Notes: a model not told the origin generated them from the letters alone. A stretch of DNA of 10,692 nt from JAQGHB01 sp036384495 (GCA_036384495.1 DASVMD010000016.1:1-10692), one strand, 5' to 3'. Shown: positions 1-7,206, numbered from the stretch's first letter. Made by a program: numbers and translations.

Positions 1-2
1 CC

Positions 3-1112
3 CCGGCCTTTATCGTAGTTGGCACTAAAGCAACGGTGAAGGCGATGACCCCAGAGCAGGTGCGTGACGTCCACGCCCAAGCTGTGCTGGCCAATGCGTA
101 TCATCTGTATTTACAGCCTGGACACGGCCTTGTCGAAAAAGCCGGGGGCCTCGGAAAATTTATGAATTGGGATGGGCCTACCTTCACCGACTCAGGTGGT
201 TTTCAGGTACTCAGCCTGGGCAGCGGTTTCAAAAAAGTCATTGATATGAAGGGCGACCAGCCCGAAACGCCAAAGCGTGATCGGAAGGCCTTTGTCGATG
301 AAGACGGCGTCACTTTTTATTCGCATCTCGATGGCAGCAAACATCGATTCACAGCCGAACTGTCCATGCAAATTCAACACGCCATCGGCGCCGACATCAT
401 GTTCGCCTTTGACGAATTAACTTCTTTGGTCGATCCGTATGAGTACCAGGTTGAATCACTGCAGCGCACACACGTTTGGGCTGAGCGTTGCATCACCGAA
501 CTGAATCGCCTCCGAAAAGAGCATCCTGAACGGCCATACCAGGCATTATTTGGGGTGATTCAGGGCGCGCAGTACGAAGATCTGCGTCGACAAACCAGCA
601 AACGTCTCGGCGCCATGGACTTTGACGGCTACGGTATCGGTGGGGCAATCGAAAAAGACAAATTAGGCGACATAGTCCGGTGGGTGAACGAAGAACTCCC
701 CGAGGATAAGCCAAAACACCTACTCGGAATCTCCGAGCCAGATGACATCTTTGAGGCCATCGAAAACGGCGTCGACACCTTTGACTGCGTATCGCCAACC
801 CGTGTCGGCCGAAACGGTTCATTTTACACCTACGAGGGTCGCAAAAACATCGGAAATCTCAAGTACTATGAAGATTTTTCACCTCTGTTAGAGGATTGTA
901 CCTGCTACACCTGTCAAAACTACACCAAGGCCTACCTCCGTCACCTCCATAAGGCCAACGAAATTCTGGCCTACACACTGATGTCGATCCATAACGAGCA
1001 CTTCATAATTAAGCTAGTCGATGATATCCGTGAAAGCATCGAAAATGGCAGTTTCCACGATTTAAAACAGCGGTGGACCAGTCAATACTACGCCGATAAA
1101 ACTATTGCTTAA
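3..1112 (+). CDS. tgt: tRNA-guanine transglycosylase (Tgt), 5'-truncated by the window edge
   Basis: This enzyme exchanges guanine-34 of GUN-anticodon tRNAs for a queuosine precursor (preQ1 or queuine). The frame is open from base 3 and the residues before the first in-frame GTG (36) already match the family (VGTKATVKAMTPEQ), so the gene starts outside the window. Numbering from that GTG: TDSGGFQ holds the family's first active-site Asp (D52). FDEL (125-128) and VIQG (174-177) line the base pocket. FDCVSPTR carries the nucleophile Asp (D250). C288, C290, C293 and H319 are the zinc ligands. The pocket differs from the E. coli/Zymomonas type: FDEL replaces FDEC, GGAIEKDK replaces GGLAVGE, and GISEPDD replaces GVGTPED. 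From memory these variants match actinobacterial Tgts. Whether it takes preQ1 or queuine cannot be told from sequence. Family assignment is near certain. Confidence 0.96.
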   Translation, partial: PAFIVVGTKATVKAMTPEQVRDVHAQAVLANAYHLYLQPGHGLVEKAGGLGKFMNWDGPTFTDSGGFQVLSLGSGFKKVIDMKGDQPETPKRDRKAFVDEDGVTFYSHLDGSKHRFTAELSMQIQHAIGADIMFAFDELTSLVDPYEYQVESLQRTHVWAERCITELNRLRKEHPERPYQALFGVIQGAQYEDLRRQTSKRLGAMDFDGYGIGGAIEKDKLGDIVRWVNEELPEDKPKHLLGISEPDDIFEAIENGVDTFDCVSPTRVGRNGSFYTYEGRKNIGNLKYYEDFSPLLEDCTCYTCQNYTKAYLRHLHKANEILAYTLMSIHNEHFIIKLVDDIRESIENGSFHDLKQRWTSQYYADKTIA

Positions 1113-1140
1113 ACTTGACTAGTGTGATATAATATATGTC
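1105..1140 (+). promoter_or_regulatory. Sigma70-type promoter with extended -10, for the 103-aa gene
   Basis: TTGCTT (1105-1110) is separated by exactly 17 bases from TATAAT (1128-1133), which is preceded by the extended -10 element TGA (1125-1127). The -35 box overlaps the tgt stop codon. The expected transcription start is about 1140, one base from the ATG at 1141, so the mRNA would be leaderless. No Shine-Dalgarno sequence lies between the -10 and the ATG. Confidence 0.72.
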
Positions 1141-1452
1141 ATGAAAGAAATCGATGACGTAATTCATGCCTTTGAAGCTGATGAGTCAAAGATGGGCGAT
1201 ACAGTAGCGAACGCCTACCTCAATATGATCGATTATGCTACCCAGCCCCAGCCTCTCAGCAAGTTTCAGCTGAAGTGGATTGACCGTCACATGTATCCTG
1301 CTCTCGGTGGGGAAGATGGGCTACAATTTGCGTATGGCGTTATGAACCATGCCGGCCTAACCGAGGCCTTTGATGGTGCTTATGACCAAGCATACGTACT
1401 GCTCAATGAAAAAATGGACGAAGCAGAGCAGCGCACCAGTCTTGCTAGTTGA
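1141..1452 (+). CDS. Small acidic protein of unknown function (103 aa)
   Basis: I do not recognise a family. The product is 103 residues, acidic, rich in Asp, Glu and aromatic residues, with no transmembrane segment, signal peptide, zinc motif or Walker motif. Likely helical stretches lie at about 1-35 and 75-100, with a Pro/Gln-rich linker (TQPQPLSK) at about 33-41 between them. It is soluble and probably cytoplasmic. The gene has its own promoter ending at the ATG and no Shine-Dalgarno sequence, which makes this start convincing. It sits 28 bases after tgt and 131 bases before the helicase, on the same strand, and stops with TGA. Coding use is supported by normal codon choice and the well-placed promoter. 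It could be a lineage-restricted protein. Confidence 0.68.
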   Translation: MKEIDDVIHAFEADESKMGDTVANAYLNMIDYATQPQPLSKFQLKWIDRHMYPALGGEDGLQFAYGVMNHAGLTEAFDGAYDQAYVLLNEKMDEAEQRTSLAS

Positions 1453-1480
1453 CTTACTTCGCCGATCGTGCTAATGTAAT
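1449..1480 (+). promoter_or_regulatory. Possible promoter for the helicase-typA operon (weak)
   Basis: TTGACT (1449-1454) overlaps the stop codon of the 103-aa gene. It is followed by TAATGT (1472-1477) at 17-base spacing, a poor -10, or TGTAAT (1475-1480), a better box at an unfavourable 20-base spacing. If used, it would give a leader of about 100 bases before the helicase ATG. Some promoter is expected here because the upstream gene ends at 1452, but this choice is tentative. Confidence 0.3.
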
Positions 1481-1521
1481 AGTAGTTGTTCAAATGAATC
1501 CGGGTCTAGTACGAAGTTAAT

Positions 1522-1552
1522 TTACTCGATTTTATTTCAGCAATTCGAGTAA
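1522..1552 (+). repeat. Inverted repeat in the helicase leader
   Basis: TTACTCGA (1522-1529) and TCGAGTAA (1545-1552) form a perfect 8-base inverted repeat around a 15-base loop, ending 31 bases before the helicase ATG. No T-run follows, so it is not a simple terminator. It could be an operator or an mRNA hairpin in the leader. A weak Shine-Dalgarno sequence, AGGA (1570-1573), lies between it and the start. Confidence 0.4.
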
Positions 1553-1583
1553 TAACAACGTAAATAGATAGGATTCTATTTTT

Positions 1584-2777
1584 ATGCCCTCTTACAAATA
1601 TTCAGTTTATAATTCAGCAAAACGCAATAACCGCCGAGGTGGCGGTGGTCAACGCCGTACCAAAAAACACGGCGAATACATTGACCCGGCTCGTTTTGTG
1701 CAGGCCGCAAAAGGCGCCGAAGTTGAAGCGTATGTACCGCAGTACAAATTCGCTGACTTCGAGATCGACCCTCGCCTGCAAGCTAACCTAACGGCTAAGG
1801 GCTATGAAACGCCTTCGCCAATTCAAGATCAAACCATCCCAGCCGCCCTGGAAGGCAAGGACATGATCGGTATTGCCAACACCGGCACCGGTAAAACGGC
1901 TGCTTTTGGCATCCCCGTTTTGAACGCTTTAATGACACGTCAGCAAGCTAAGGCTCTGATCGTGGCTCCAACTCGCGAACTTGCCCAGCAAATCGAAGAA
2001 GAAATGCGCAGCCTCGGTAAGGGCGGCGGTTTTACCGGCGCGTTGCTCATCGGCGGCTCGGCTATGGGCCCTCAGCTTCGCGATCTTCGCGCAAAGCCCC
2101 GTATCGTAATCGGTACGCCCGGTCGTATCAAAGACCACATCGAACGCCGCACGCTCGACCTCAGCCTGTTCGACATAGTCGTGCTCGACGAAGTCGACCG
2201 CATGCTGGATATGGGCTTTGTGAATGATGTAACGTCAATTTTGCAAGAGCTCAACCCTAAGCGTCAGTCATTCTTTTTCTCGGCAACCATGGACACTCGT
2301 GTGCAGGGCCTAATCCGAACATTTTCCAAAGACCCACAAACCGTTTCCGTAAAGACGGGCGACAGTAGCGATAACGTTCATCAAGACGTGGTGCCTTTTG
2401 GTGGCACACACGAAAAGATGGATAAGCTTCACGACATTCTTTTGCAAGAAGAAGTTGCCAAGGTGATCGTCTTTGACGAAACACAGCGTTCTGTAGAAAA
2501 GCTCAGCAACGAGCTCGTGGCTCGCGGTTTTGCAGCCGACGCCATTCACGGTGGTAAATCACAGGGTCAGCGTCAACGCGCTCTCGACAGCTTCAAAAAG
2601 AACCGCACCAAGATTTTGGTCGCCACCGATGTTGCTGCTCGCGGTATCGATGTCGCCGACATCACTCACGTGATCAACTTCAGCGAACCGCAGTCATACC
2701 AAGACTACGTCCACCGTATCGGCCGCGCAGGCCGCGCAGGCCGCACTGGTTACGCCCTGACATTTGTTAATAAATAG
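1584..2777 (+). CDS. DEAD-box ATP-dependent RNA helicase, RhlE-like (DEVD variant)
   Basis: This is an ATP-dependent RNA-unwinding enzyme, probably acting in ribosome assembly or mRNA turnover. All core motifs are present in order: Q-motif with Gln81, motif I ANTGTGKT (98-105), Ia PTREL (129-133), TPGR (178-181), motif II at 202-205, motif III SAT (233-235), IV VIVFDET, V ATDVAARGID and VI HRIGRAGRAG (377-386). Motif II reads DEVD, not DEAD; the catalytic Asp-Glu pair is kept. The N-terminal 40 residues are basic and glycine-rich (RRGGGGQRRTKK), a likely RNA-binding tail. The protein stops at the edge of the second RecA domain, with no C-terminal extension. It ends 10 bases before typA, whose Shine-Dalgarno overlaps this stop, so the two are probably one operon. 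The start is ATG with AGGA 10 bases upstream. Confidence 0.95.
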   Translation: MPSYKYSVYNSAKRNNRRGGGGQRRTKKHGEYIDPARFVQAAKGAEVEAYVPQYKFADFEIDPRLQANLTAKGYETPSPIQDQTIPAALEGKDMIGIANTGTGKTAAFGIPVLNALMTRQQAKALIVAPTRELAQQIEEEMRSLGKGGGFTGALLIGGSAMGPQLRDLRAKPRIVIGTPGRIKDHIERRTLDLSLFDIVVLDEVDRMLDMGFVNDVTSILQELNPKRQSFFFSATMDTRVQGLIRTFSKDPQTVSVKTGDSSDNVHQDVVPFGGTHEKMDKLHDILLQEEVAKVIVFDETQRSVEKLSNELVARGFAADAIHGGKSQGQRQRALDSFKKNRTKILVATDVAARGIDVADITHVINFSEPQSYQDYVHRIGRAGRAGRTGYALTFVNK

Positions 2778-2787
2778 GAATACATAC

Positions 2788-4617
2788 ATGCCGAAGACTG
2801 CTCAAGATCCGACTAAAATTCGTAATATTGCGATTATCGCGCACGTTGACCACGGTAAAACTACCTTGGTTGACGGGCTTTTGAAGCAGTCGCAAACCTT
2901 TCGTGATAACCAGGCCGAAATGAGCCAAGAACTGATCATGGACAGCGGCGATCAGGAAAAAGAACGTGGTATTACGATTACTGCCAAAGTTACGGCTGTG
3001 CAGCACGGCGATTATCGCATCAACATCATTGATACGCCCGGTCACGCCGACTTTTCGGGCGAAGTCGAGCGGACACTCAACCTAGCCGATGGCTGCCTAC
3101 TGATTGTCGACGCCCAAGAAGGCCCAATGCCGCAGACCAAGTTCGTGCTCGGCAAAGCCTTGGCCGCAGAACTGCAGCCCATCGTTATTATCAACAAAAT
3201 CGACAAAGACGGTTCACGCATCAAAGAAGTCGAAGACGAGCTAGCAGACCTATTCTTGGAACTGGCTGTACACGAAGACCAGCTGCATTACCCGGTGTAT
3301 TACGCAATCGGTCGCGCCGGAAAAGCCTGGAAGGACATCCCTGCCGACCCCGAAGCGGATGGCGACCTAGAAGCCATTTTTGACGCCGTTATCGAGAAAA
3401 TCCCGGCTCCAAAGGTTGAGCTGGAAAAACCATTTCAGATGTTGGTTACCGCTTTGGCGCATGACACCTTTAAAGGCAAGTACGCAATCGGTCGCATTAC
3501 CCGCGGGCGAGTTAAACCTGGCGACCAAATCGCATTATGCAAAAAAGACGGCACCATCACCAAAGCTAAAATTGACAATGTATTTATGAGTCGCGGCGTA
3601 AGCAAATACGAGGTACCAGAGGGTATCGCGGGCGATATCGTGCAACTCACTGGCATCGCTGACGCTCAAATCGGTGAAACCGTCGCCGACGCTGAAAACC
3701 CCGAAGCGCTGCCAACCATTGAAGTCGAAGCGCCCACACTCCGCATTTACCTTGGCCCAAACACCAGCCCCTTCAAAGGCCAGGAAGCCGAGTTTAGCAC
3801 CTCACGCCAAATCGCCGAACGACTGCACAAAGAAACCGAAACTAACGTCGGCCTTAAAGTCGAAGACGACGGCATCGGCTTTACCGTTGCAGGCCGCGGC
3901 GAGCTCCACCTCGGCGTTTTAATCGAAACCATGCGCCGCGAAGGCTACGAGTTTGAAGTTGGTCGCCCACAAGTGGTAACTCACGAAGAAAACGGCAAAA
4001 CCATGGAACCGGTCGAAGAAGTTATCGTGGAAGTTCCCGCCGAACACGTCGGCACGGTACAAATGGAATTCGGCCAACGCCGCGCAACGCTTAAAGAGCA
4101 GTTTGCCAGCCCGAAAGGCGTCACAAAACTGATCTACGAAATGCCAACTCGATCACTGCTAGGCATGCGCAACATCCTGCTTACCAACACTAAAGGCACC
4201 ATCGTTATGAACAGTCTGGTGACTGGCTTCCAGGAAAAGACAGCCGACTTACAGCAGCTGCGTAACGGCGTGCTGATTTCCTTTGAAACCGGGGTTACAA
4301 CCCCCTACGCGTTGCAAAATGCCGAAGCACGCGGTACCACCTATGTCGGCCCAGCCGAAAAGGTGTATGCCGGTCAAATCATTGGTCTCAATACTCGCCA
4401 AGAAGACATGGAAATTAATGTCTGCAAGGCCAAGCATCTCACCAACATGCGCTCCAGCTCATCCGATGGCGTCGTGCAGCTGACGCCGCCAGTGATTTTC
4501 AGCCTGGAAGAATGTCTTGATTTTCTCGAAAACGACGAACTACTCGAAGTCACCCCCAAAAATCTGCGCCTCCGCAAAAAAGAGCTCGATCCAAATAAAC
4601 GCAAGCGCCAAAAATAA
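2788..4617 (+). CDS. typA: Ribosome-associated translational GTPase TypA/BipA
   Basis: TypA is an EF-G-like GTPase that binds the 70S ribosome and supports ribosome assembly and growth under cold or other stress. The 609 residues match the usual length. GTPase motifs: G1 AHVDHGKT (18-25), G2 ERGITIT (59-65), G3 DTPGH (82-86), G4 NKID (136-139). These are followed by the beta-barrel domain, the GPNTSPFKGQ segment, GRGELHLGVLIE, and the TypA-specific C-terminal region ending LRLRKKELDPNKRKRQK. An upstream in-frame TTG at 2764 would overlap the helicase, but ATG 2788 has a Shine-Dalgarno AGGA (2776-2779) 8 bases before it and gives the family N-terminus. The canonical IIGEH near the C-terminus reads IIGLN here. 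Co-transcription with the helicase fits a shared ribosome-assembly role. The stop abuts that of hsp20. Confidence 0.97.
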   Translation: MPKTAQDPTKIRNIAIIAHVDHGKTTLVDGLLKQSQTFRDNQAEMSQELIMDSGDQEKERGITITAKVTAVQHGDYRINIIDTPGHADFSGEVERTLNLADGCLLIVDAQEGPMPQTKFVLGKALAAELQPIVIINKIDKDGSRIKEVEDELADLFLELAVHEDQLHYPVYYAIGRAGKAWKDIPADPEADGDLEAIFDAVIEKIPAPKVELEKPFQMLVTALAHDTFKGKYAIGRITRGRVKPGDQIALCKKDGTITKAKIDNVFMSRGVSKYEVPEGIAGDIVQLTGIADAQIGETVADAENPEALPTIEVEAPTLRIYLGPNTSPFKGQEAEFSTSRQIAERLHKETETNVGLKVEDDGIGFTVAGRGELHLGVLIETMRREGYEFEVGRPQVVTHEENGKTMEPVEEVIVEVPAEHVGTVQMEFGQRRATLKEQFASPKGVTKLIYEMPTRSLLGMRNILLTNTKGTIVMNSLVTGFQEKTADLQQLRNGVLISFETGVTTPYALQNAEARGTTYVGPAEKVYAGQIIGLNTRQEDMEINVCKAKHLTNMRSSSSDGVVQLTPPVIFSLEECLDFLENDELLEVTPKNLRLRKKELDPNKRKRQK

Positions 4618-4643
4618 CTATTTTTTCGCGCGCTTATTTTTGG
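4608..4643. repeat. Inverted repeat across the typA/hsp20 stop codons
   Basis: CCAAAAATAA (4608-4617, containing the typA stop) and TTATTTTTGG (4634-4643) are perfect 10-base complements around a 16-base loop holding T6 and CGCGCGC. It is the only structure at this zero-spacing convergent junction that could end transcription. The stem is AT-rich and both gene ends are lysine-rich, so it may be a by-product of AAA codons. Confidence 0.3.
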
Positions 4644-5058
4644 GCTTAATGGCAATTTTAGTTGGTTCCGGCTGTTTTTTGAGTGGCACGCTAACGCGCA
4701 GTACGCCGTCATCAATGGTAGCTTCAATGCGTTTGGTATCAGCCTGATCGGGCAGGCGAACGCGGCGGTAAAAGCTACTAGTGCTCTCACGGACCATGTA
4801 TCGTTTGTTGTCGTCTTCGGATGAGGCGTGGCGAGTGGCTTGGATTTCGAGCATGTCGTTATCTACGTCCACTGTTACATCGTCTTCGGTAAAATGTGGC
4901 AGATGCGCTTCCACGATCATTTCCTTGCCATCTTTAATGTAGACATCAGTTGTTGGCATGTGCATGTTCGGGAGCGCCGTGAACCAATCATCGTTAAAAA
5001 ACTGTTTCTGTAAGGCCCGCATTTCGGCGAACGGGTCGAACCGTATAAGATTTGCCAT
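4618..5058 (-). CDS. hsp20: Hsp20-family small heat-shock protein
   Basis: This is an ATP-independent holdase chaperone that binds unfolding proteins as oligomers in the cytoplasm. The 146 residues fit the family. The N-terminal arm FDPFAEMRALQKQ is typical. The alpha-crystallin domain runs from about 36 (PTTDVYIKDGKEMIVEAHLP) to 127, ending in the hallmark DGVLRVSVP (GVL at 118-120). A C-terminal IxI motif (IAI, 135-137) needed for oligomer docking is present, followed by a lysine-rich tail. The start is fixed by the conserved N-terminus. No Shine-Dalgarno sequence precedes it, only an AT-rich TATAATAT directly before the ATG. No CIRCE element is visible upstream. The stop codon (4620-4618) directly abuts the typA stop. 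Confidence 0.95.
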   Translation of the reverse strand: MANLIRFDPFAEMRALQKQFFNDDWFTALPNMHMPTTDVYIKDGKEMIVEAHLPHFTEDDVTVDVDNDMLEIQATRHASSEDDNKRYMVRESTSSFYRRVRLPDQADTKRIEATIDDGVLRVSVPLKKQPEPTKIAIKPKNKRAKK

Positions 5059-5068
5059 ATATTATATA
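5059..5068 (-). promoter_or_regulatory. -10-like box directly before hsp20
   Basis: On the minus strand TATATAAT (5068-5061) sits 2 bases before the ATG at 5058. Used as TATATA (5068-5063), it would start transcription at or within 1-2 bases of the ATG. No good -35 is seen at 16-18 bases. The 11-base string TATAATATATG here is identical to that before the 103-aa gene (1128-1138). Confidence 0.4.
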
Positions 5069-5146
5069 CCCCTAGCTAAAAGTCTGTTCTAACATCGGTA
5101 GGCCGTCAATCTAAATACTTACAGGTTTCGTGTGAGAATAATCAGT

Positions 5147-5158
5147 TATACTAAGCAC
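5147..5158 (+). promoter_or_regulatory. -10 box placing the transcript start at the ATG of the membrane protein
   Basis: TATACT (5147-5152) ends 6 bases before ATG 5159, so the expected start of transcription coincides with the A of the ATG. No Shine-Dalgarno sequence is present and no convincing -35 is seen at normal spacing. Confidence 0.4.
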
Positions 5159-6184
5159 ATGAAGCACCTGTTTTACCGTAATATTCGCTCCAAAGACTAC
5201 TTGGAAATCTTTTTAGTAACCGCCGTGAGCACGCTGCTCATTAATCGCTTCTTTTTATATGTGACTGGCTATCCACAACTTGGCGGCGGCACCTTGCACA
5301 TTGCGCATATGTTGTATGGTGGTTTGCTGATGCTGGCTTCAATAACATTGCTTTGCACGTTTCTGGGCCAGCGAATCGAGCGACTGGCGGCCTTCGTGGG
5401 CGGCATCGGTTTCGGGCTGTTTATCGATGAGCTCGGCAAATTTATCACCAAAGACAATAACTATTTCTTCCGGCCCACCATCGGCCTGATTTACGCCATA
5501 TTTATCATTTTATATTTGGTGTTTAGCTTTGTAAGCCGCACCAGCCGGCTGACTGAGCGCGAGTATGAGCTCAACGCCCTCAGGCAATTCGAGGAGGTGG
5601 TTTTACACGATCTCGACCCGATCGAAAAAGCTCGCCTGCTGGAACTGCTCGAGCGCGGGGATCAAGGCAGCCCGTTGGTGAAGGGCTTAAGCAAGCTGCT
5701 CAAAACCGTAGATACGGTTACGGCGCCCAAGCCAAATGCCCTCCAAAAAGCGCTGTCTAAGGTGCACGATTTGTACGCCAAATTTTGGAAATTGCCTACT
5801 GCCCGCGGGCTCATCGGACTGCTGCTCGTTGGTCAGGCGCTGGTATTTGTCATAACTGTTACGGTGGCGCTGTTCGACAGTTTCGATACGGCCATTGGTA
5901 TTTCTACTCAAAATGATTCGTATAGCAATCGGCTACTGATCGGCGAATTCGTGTCGTCAGTCGTGGCTAGCGGCTTTGCCATAGTTGGCGCCTTTCGCCT
6001 GCGAACCTCGCGCGTAGAAGCCTTTGAATTGTTCCGCCGCTCAATACTCATTAACTTGCTGCTAACCGATTTCTTCTTGTTCACCCGCATCCAATTCGGC
6101 GCAATCCCGTCATTCTTGGTAAATTTGGCGATTTTGGTCGGTCTGCGTTACGCTACTTATGAAGAACGCCGTTTGCAGCGCTAA
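5159..6184 (+). CDS. Polytopic membrane protein of unknown function (FIDELGKF family)
   Basis: This is an integral membrane protein of 341 residues. Hydrophobic segments lie at about 15-36, 47-69, 76-92, 107-126, 215-238, 259-280 and one or two in 296-331. A soluble, charged, mostly helical loop (127-212) separates the first four from the rest. The most distinctive stretch is GFGLFIDELGKFITKDNNYF (84-103), which from memory resembles uncharacterised membrane proteins of Actinobacteria with the same order of motifs (HMLYGGLLML, then FIDELGKF, then FFRPT). The charged FIDELGKF inside a hydrophobic segment suggests a buried functional site. I chose ATG 5159 over the in-frame GTG 5132 because a -10 box lies between them. 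The stop overlaps the mscS-family stop by 4 bases in a tail-to-tail arrangement. No function is assigned. Confidence 0.87.
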   Translation: MKHLFYRNIRSKDYLEIFLVTAVSTLLINRFFLYVTGYPQLGGGTLHIAHMLYGGLLMLASITLLCTFLGQRIERLAAFVGGIGFGLFIDELGKFITKDNNYFFRPTIGLIYAIFIILYLVFSFVSRTSRLTEREYELNALRQFEEVVLHDLDPIEKARLLELLERGDQGSPLVKGLSKLLKTVDTVTAPKPNALQKALSKVHDLYAKFWKLPTARGLIGLLLVGQALVFVITVTVALFDSFDTAIGISTQNDSYSNRLLIGEFVSSVVASGFAIVGAFRLRTSRVEAFELFRRSILINLLLTDFFLFTRIQFGAIPSFLVNLAILVGLRYATYEERRLQR

Positions 6185-7167
6185 GATTTCTTCTTGGTCC
6201 GTTGTCGCTTTGGCTTGGCGCGCTTGCGGGCGTTTTTGATGGTGCGGTTAAAGCTTTGCTCGGCATCGCGGTCGGCGTAGCGGAAGAGTGGCCCGTGAGC
6301 GATGACTTGCTGCTTGTTGCCGTCATCGAGTCCCTTGATAAGGTCTACAGCAGAGCGCTCCAAAAGCCATTCACGGCCAGGTGCGGTTTCACCTACGGCG
6401 GTAATGTGCCACAGCTTTTCACCAACCAGTTCGCTTGATACCACGGTGAGCGGCGTGACAACCAATAATGGCCCCAGCGGCAAGCGCTTATTGGCGCGTT
6501 CAATCAGCTTCTTGCCGGCTTCTTCGTCATCAACAAAAATTTCCAGTGCCAATGTGCGCGTACCGCGGGGCGTGAGTTTGACGCCCTGAATATTTTGGTT
6601 ATTGATCCAAATCAGCTCGCCGTTGAGGGCACGGATGCGGGTACTGCGCAAACTCACACGCTCCACGACGCCTTCAATTTCCGAAAAGGGAACGACTTGA
6701 ATGTAGTCGCCCACGCCGTACCACTGTTCGGCCATCATGAACGAACCACTGGCCAAGTCGCGCAGAATTGGCCCAAGCACACCACCAATTAAAATGGCGG
6801 CCAGGGCGCTGGCACCGATAATAGCGGTCGGCTGCCCGGTGGGGTGGATAAACACCCACCAAAAGTAGATGGCAAATAAGAAGAACAGCGTGCGGAGCAG
6901 GGCAATGCTGAGCACCAGATAGGTTTCGTAACGCCTTAGCCGATTGACGGTGCGCAAATCCTCGCTTTTATCGGCGCGGCGACCAATGGCCCAGACCACG
7001 CGACGCAGAATGGTAGCGGCAATCCGCCCGAGTATTGCCGCTACGACCAGGCTTACGACAAGTACTACAAATGAGCGCCCACTGAAGTAATTATGCGACA
7101 CTCGCTGAAAGATATCAGTCGTTTGCTTAACCGCTTGATCCGACGCTCCCGTTTCCAATAAACCCAA
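6181..7167 (-). CDS. MscS-family mechanosensitive channel
   Basis: This is a small-conductance mechanosensitive channel, a membrane pore opening under tension to release osmolytes. The 328 residues hold three hydrophobic helices (about 32-54, 83-106, 113-139). TM3, from GASALAAILIGGVLG into LASGSFMMAEQWYGVGDYI, matches the MscS pore helix and the start of the beta domain. EGVVERVSLRSTRIRALNGELIWINN (166-190) matches the conserved beta-domain stretch, with INN where most have IPN. The C-terminal tail is strongly basic (RKRAKPKRQRTKKKS). The start is TTG 7167: AAAGGAG (7180-7174) lies 6 bases upstream and no ATG or GTG is available in frame nearby. Expression is from a strong promoter (7280-7252) through a leader of about 78 bases with a terminator-like hairpin. 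It is convergent with the upstream membrane protein. Confidence 0.94.
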   Translation of the reverse strand: MGLLETGASDQAVKQTTDIFQRVSHNYFSGRSFVVLVVSLVVAAILGRIAATILRRVVWAIGRRADKSEDLRTVNRLRRYETYLVLSIALLRTLFFLFAIYFWWVFIHPTGQPTAIIGASALAAILIGGVLGPILRDLASGSFMMAEQWYGVGDYIQVVPFSEIEGVVERVSLRSTRIRALNGELIWINNQNIQGVKLTPRGTRTLALEIFVDDEEAGKKLIERANKRLPLGPLLVVTPLTVVSSELVGEKLWHITAVGETAPGREWLLERSAVDLIKGLDDGNKQQVIAHGPLFRYADRDAEQSFNRTIKNARKRAKPKRQRTKKKS

Positions 7168-7186
7168 AAAATGCTCCTTTGCACGT

Positions 7187-7206
7187 AAAAACGCCTTTTC
7201 GGCGCC
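7187..7206 (-). terminator. Terminator-like hairpin in the mscS leader (possible attenuator)
   Basis: Read on the minus strand, CGCC (7204-7201), loop GAAAA, GGCG (7195-7192) and T5 (7191-7187) form a small intrinsic-terminator-like structure. Two G-U pairs can lengthen the stem to 6. It lies between the promoter start (about 7245) and the Shine-Dalgarno (7180-7174), so it would act on the channel's own transcript. The stem is short, so function is uncertain. Confidence 0.35.

Noticed and set aside
493..822. 109-codon minus-strand frame inside tgt
   Set aside because: It is an Arg/Cys-rich shadow of a strongly conserved gene on the other strand.
1115..1120. TTGACT as -35 box of the 103-aa gene promoter
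   Set aside because: It lies only 7 bases from TATAAT. TTGCTT at 1105-1110 has the correct 17-base spacing.
2764..2787. Upstream TTG start for typA
   Set aside because: It would overlap the helicase gene. ATG 2788 has a well-spaced Shine-Dalgarno and the usual family N-terminus.
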